A stretch of DNA of 8,525 nt from Syntrophaceae bacterium UBA1411 (GTDB lineage Bacteria > Desulfobacterota > Syntrophia > Syntrophales > Smithellaceae). The stretch covers positions 1 through 8,525 of the forward strand of contig DBPV01000099.1 of the NCBI GenBank assembly GCA_002304995.1, in the 5' to 3' direction. Position 1 is the stretch's first letter, and each line of letters opens with the position of its first letter. Both the position numbers and the translations under genes were made by a program. Positions 6,506 through 8,525 of the stretch are shown here, piece by piece. A model generated the notes under the pieces. That model saw only the letters and a program-made list of their open reading frames with translations. It ran no database searches and was not told where the DNA came from.

Positions 6506-8089
6506 TCATTTGGTTGCCATGGCCTGGGTGAGCGCCTCCACGCCTTTCTTCGAGGCGATGATGGATGCGGCGAGACTCGCCCGGGCAAGTTCCGGGTTGT
6601 GCCAGCCGTCGCTGTTTTCCGCCGTCCACCATTCCCACAAAACATGCGCTTCCTCGTGCTTTTCCCGGGCCTGCGCAAGCGTCGCTTCCGGAACGCCGGC
6701 TTTTTTAGCCGCTTCATACGTGTCGATTAATTTTGCCAGCCAGTATTCCGCCTTGCGCATTTTGCCCCTGATGTAGTTTTGGGCCGTCTCAATCTGGTAG
6801 TGCTTCTCTTCCTCCGAGGAATTGGGATGGCACCCCAGACAGGCCTCTTTAATCGATTTGATGGGGCGGATGACGCCGTGGTTGGTATACAGCTTCCCCC
6901 CCTGGTCTTTGGCTTTCGGCATGTGGCACTGATGGCACTGGACGCCGGCCCGGTCGTGGGCGCTGCCCCAGTAGGTCTCGGCCTCGGGATGCTGCAGCTT
7001 GACCAGTCTTGCGCCCGTCACGGCATGCTTGAAATCATAAAAATTCAGCTTCTTGTAATGCGCAAGAATATCGTTGGCGTTTTTCAGGGGATAGTGGTTG
7101 GTGCGCCGGTCGTCATAGCCGACCTTTTTACCGCTGTCGAATTCAAACCCGGCATTGCAGGCGTATTCGACATGGCACTGGGCGCACATCATCCGGGAAT
7201 CGGTCTTGCCCATGACGCCGATTTTCCGGAATCCCCGGAAATCGACGACCTTCAGATCCGTTTTGCCGTTCCGGGCGAAGGTCTTCGCTCCGTCGCGATC
7301 GATCGCATCGATGAGCGCGTCGCGGACCACCCGGGGCGCGGCGCCATGGGCGTCATGGCAGTGGATGCAGCCCATGGGATTTTGCGTCGCTTTGGAGAAG
7401 GCGACGATGTCGGAGCTCCGGTCCCACCCGGCTTTCGGGTCCTTGTCGCCCATGTATTTCCATTCCAGAATGTGATCGGTGGTTTTGCACTTGATGCAGG
7501 TGGCGTTGCCCGCTTTTGCGGTTTCCGGCAGTTCGCGGCCCGTGTCATAAAGGACATCCCAGGCCTTGCCGGTTTGATTGACGCCCGCGAAACCTTTTTT
7601 ATACTGGAAGCGCCCGCCGATGAAGCGGTCCACGGCAAACTGGTCGGTGACCATAAAAACATGCGCCCGGGGTTCGTTGTGCTCCTTGGTGAATCCGTGC
7701 GGCGCCAGCAGTTTTTCCTGCAGCGGAGAGCGGCCGGCAGGCAGGCCTTTTTCCTTGCGGGCCGGCGCCGCATAGTTGATTCTCATAAAGCTCTTGAACT
7801 GGTTGCCGTGGCAGTTGCCGCAGACGGCCTGATCGATGGCCGTTACCGGCTTGTTCCGGAAACTCTGCACGTGCTCTTTTGTGCCGCTGTGGCAGACAGC
7901 GCAGGAGAGCATGGCATGTTTGGAACCTTCCTTCAGGGACTTGATCTGGAAATGGCACTTGTAGCAGGCTTCTCCGGAGTTGCTTGCCCCGTCGTTCCTG
8001 CCTGCGCTTTGCGCCGCCGCAATCCCGGAAACCATCAGAATAATGAACATGACGACGAAGACGACCTGCCCGGCATTTTTTTTATACAT
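6506..8089 (-). CDS. Octaheme cytochrome c nitrite reductase (ONR, NrfA-related)
   Basis: Predicted periplasmic multiheme enzyme that reduces nitrite to ammonium, as in the octaheme reductase of Thioalkalivibrio; 527 aa from the ATG at 8089. Signal peptide: MYKKN, hydrophobic 9-23, cleavage probably after AAA (26). Eight heme sites in order: CYKCH (42-46), CAVCH (63-67), CGNCH (90-94), CIKCK (198-202), CIHCH (241-245), CAQCH (302-306), CHQCH (385-389), CLGCH (417-421). The fourth, CxxCK, is the lysine-ligated catalytic heme of the NrfA/ONR family. Other active-site candidates: Arg141 in EPRAH, Tyr309 in VEYAC, and Gln366-His367 in LQHPE. Tyr309 and Cys311 form the Tyr-x-Cys pair that is covalently linked in the Thioalkalivibrio enzyme. 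The three extra N-terminal hemes and this pair separate it from pentaheme NrfA. The C-terminal 100 residues are helical as in NrfA. Electrons would come from a quinol or cytochrome donor, none of which is encoded here. AAGGAGGT lies 5 nt upstream of the chosen start. Hydroxylamine or sulfite may also be substrates. Confidence 0.93.
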   Translation of the reverse strand: MYKKNAGQVVFVVMFIILMVSGIAAAQSAGRNDGASNSGEACYKCHFQIKSLKEGSKHAMLSCAVCHSGTKEHVQSFRNKPVTAIDQAVCGNCHGNQFKSFMRINYAAPARKEKGLPAGRSPLQEKLLAPHGFTKEHNEPRAHVFMVTDQFAVDRFIGGRFQYKKGFAGVNQTGKAWDVLYDTGRELPETAKAGNATCIKCKTTDHILEWKYMGDKDPKAGWDRSSDIVAFSKATQNPMGCIHCHDAHGAAPRVVRDALIDAIDRDGAKTFARNGKTDLKVVDFRGFRKIGVMGKTDSRMMCAQCHVEYACNAGFEFDSGKKVGYDDRRTNHYPLKNANDILAHYKKLNFYDFKHAVTGARLVKLQHPEAETYWGSAHDRAGVQCHQCHMPKAKDQGGKLYTNHGVIRPIKSIKEACLGCHPNSSEEEKHYQIETAQNYIRGKMRKAEYWLAKLIDTYEAAKKAGVPEATLAQAREKHEEAHVLWEWWTAENSDGWHNPELARASLAASIIASKKGVEALTQAMATK

Positions 8090-8094
8090 ATCCG

Positions 8095-8102
8095 ACCTCC
8101 TT
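8095..8102 (-). promoter_or_regulatory. Ribosome binding site fixing the cytochrome start
   Basis: On the minus strand AAGGAGGT precedes the ATG at 8089 by 5 nt. This start puts the signal peptide at the exact N-terminus and rejects the longer in-frame reading from 8209, which would add 40 residues in front of it. Confidence 0.85.
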
Positions 8103-8180
8103 GAGTTTGCCCCGGCAATCGATGGGTTGGTGTGTTTCCGTTTGCCCGCAACTGAGCAATTATCCTGCGACCACGGAAAG

Positions 8181-8209
8181 ATTCTCATGAAACTGAGGGT
8201 CAAAGTCAA
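8181..8209 (-). promoter_or_regulatory. Candidate sigma-70 promoter of the nitrite reductase
   Basis: Reading the minus strand: TTGACT (8209-8204, 5 of 6 to the -35 consensus), a 17-nt spacer, then GAGAAT (8186-8181, 4 of 6 to the -10 consensus). Initiation would be near 8174, leaving a leader of about 85 nt. The -35 overlaps a TTGAC direct repeat (TTGACTTTGACC). The weak -10 suggests that an activator may be needed. Confidence 0.35.
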
Positions 8210-8239
8210 GGGGTTTCCCCTGTAAAGCCCCTATAAATC

Positions 8240-8250
8240 GTTTGACAAAC
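8240..8250. promoter_or_regulatory. GTTTGACAAAC palindrome upstream of the nitrite reductase
   Basis: An 11-bp perfect palindrome around a central A, about 70 nt upstream of the transcription start inferred for the cytochrome. The position would suit an upstream activator site. It does not match the FNR (TTGAT-N4-ATCAA) or HcpR consensus as I know them, and a short palindrome can occur by chance. Confidence 0.25.
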
Positions 8251-8369
8251 CGTATCCCATAAAACGCCCTTCGGATATGCAAGAAATCCTGCAGACGGAA
8301 TACTACAGGAAATGATTCGATAAGCGCAAAGACAAGAACGCACGTGCGCGGCCATTTCGTCCTGTGTGC

Positions 8370-8525
8370 CTAATTGACGCTTACCGTCGTGCTCCAGTAA
8401 TCCATGATCATGATCCCGGGGTCATCTTCCATGGTATCACAGGTCGCCGCAGGATATTGAATGGATGAGGTCATGAAGGGCCGCTCCCGCGAAGGCGGGA
8501 TGAGGGGCACGTCGACGTCTTTCTG
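8370..8525 (-). CDS. Possible 3' end of an unrecognised gene
   Basis: On the minus strand a frame is open from the right edge to a TAG at 8370-8372: 51 codons ending MEDDPGIMIMDYWSTTVSVN. I do not recognise the protein. It could be the C-terminus of a gene starting outside the window, or a 34-residue peptide from the ATG at 8474 (MTSSIQYPAATCDT...), which has only a weak GGGAG about 10 nt upstream. The edge-proximal part runs through the hairpin at 8485-8500, a repeat type normally found between genes, which weakens the longer reading. An open frame this short can occur by chance in GC-rich DNA. Confidence 0.25.
   Translation of the reverse strand, partial: QKDVDVPLIPPSRERPFMTSSIQYPAATCDTMEDDPGIMIMDYWSTTVSVN
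8485..8500. repeat. RAAG-loop hairpin 3
   Basis: TCCCGC-GAAG-GCGGGA, a perfect 6-bp stem with the same GAAG loop as hairpin 2 and a related GC core. This fits the same class of dispersed intergenic palindromes as those at 6381-6446. Confidence 0.55.

Larger units (their letters stand above)
8090..8369. other. Region upstream of the nitrite reductase
   Basis: No convincing gene. It holds the cytochrome's ribosome binding site and candidate promoter, a short GGGG-TTT-CCCC hairpin (8210-8220), the palindrome at 8240-8250, and a perfect CGCACGTGCG palindrome (8339-8348). Nothing else was recognised. Confidence 0.5.

Noticed and set aside
6284..6776. Overlapping plus-strand frames after the esterase, with RHSGEGRNPG-like translation
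   Set aside because: These run through the tandem repeat and hairpins and into the antisense of the cytochrome; the RHSGEGRNPG string is the usual false translation of the intergenic palindrome.
6779..8104. Plus-strand open frame (441 codons) opposite the cytochrome
   Set aside because: The minus strand carries eight ordered heme motifs, a signal peptide and a good ribosome binding site; the plus frame is its mirror.
8140..8165. Sigma-54-like promoter (TGG...TTGCT on the minus strand) for the cytochrome
   Set aside because: The GG and GC elements are 13 nt apart, not the required 10.
8090..8209. Longer start for the cytochrome at 8209
   Set aside because: It would place 40 non-hydrophobic residues before the signal peptide, lacks a ribosome binding site, and overlaps the candidate promoter; the ATG at 8089 has a strong ribosome binding site.

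Overview
The window looks like a chromosomal piece of a GC-rich anaerobic bacterium, most likely a Desulfobacterota (former Deltaproteobacteria) member of the Syntrophus/Smithella or sulfate-reducer type. The taxonomic call is an inference. It rests on an acyl-CoA dehydrogenase / acyl-CoA ligase cluster, a periplasmic octaheme cytochrome c nitrite reductase, strong AAGGAGG ribosome binding sites, and dispersed 'CCGGC-RAAG-GCCGG' hairpins between genes. No phage, plasmid, CRISPR, rRNA or tRNA genes were seen.

Layout, left to right. (1) Positions 1-4305, plus strand: a tight three-gene cluster made of an AidB-like acyl-CoA dehydrogenase (5' end outside the window), a class I AMP-forming acyl-CoA ligase, and a second, different acyl-CoA dehydrogenase. 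Gaps are 24 and 9 nt and a strong intrinsic terminator follows at 4385-4421. (2) 4306-4666: intergenic region with the terminator and an 18-bp palindrome. (3) 4667-6256, plus: a predicted lipoprotein carboxylesterase (type B). (4) 6257-6505: convergent intergenic region with a two-copy 32-bp tandem repeat and three hairpins. (5) 6506-8089, minus: an octaheme c-type nitrite reductase with seven CxxCH sites and one CxxCK site. (6) 8090-8525: its upstream region, then a possible 3' end of another minus-strand gene running off the right edge.

How they fit together. The cluster would activate a carboxylic acid to its CoA thioester (ligase) and oxidise acyl-CoA intermediates at the alpha-beta bond (the two dehydrogenases); the exact acid cannot be read from sequence. 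The esterase could in principle release such an acid from an ester, but it has its own terminator-separated unit and looks compositionally different, so a functional link is speculative. The nitrite reductase is an independent unit facing the other way; no quinol-oxidising NrfH-like partner is present in the window.

The most useful observations are these: the ligase has no usable ATG and appears to start at an ATT codon; the two dehydrogenases carry their catalytic glutamate at opposite structural positions; and the cytochrome carries the CxxCK and Tyr-x-Cys signatures of octaheme nitrite reductases. No clearly new multi-gene system is evident.
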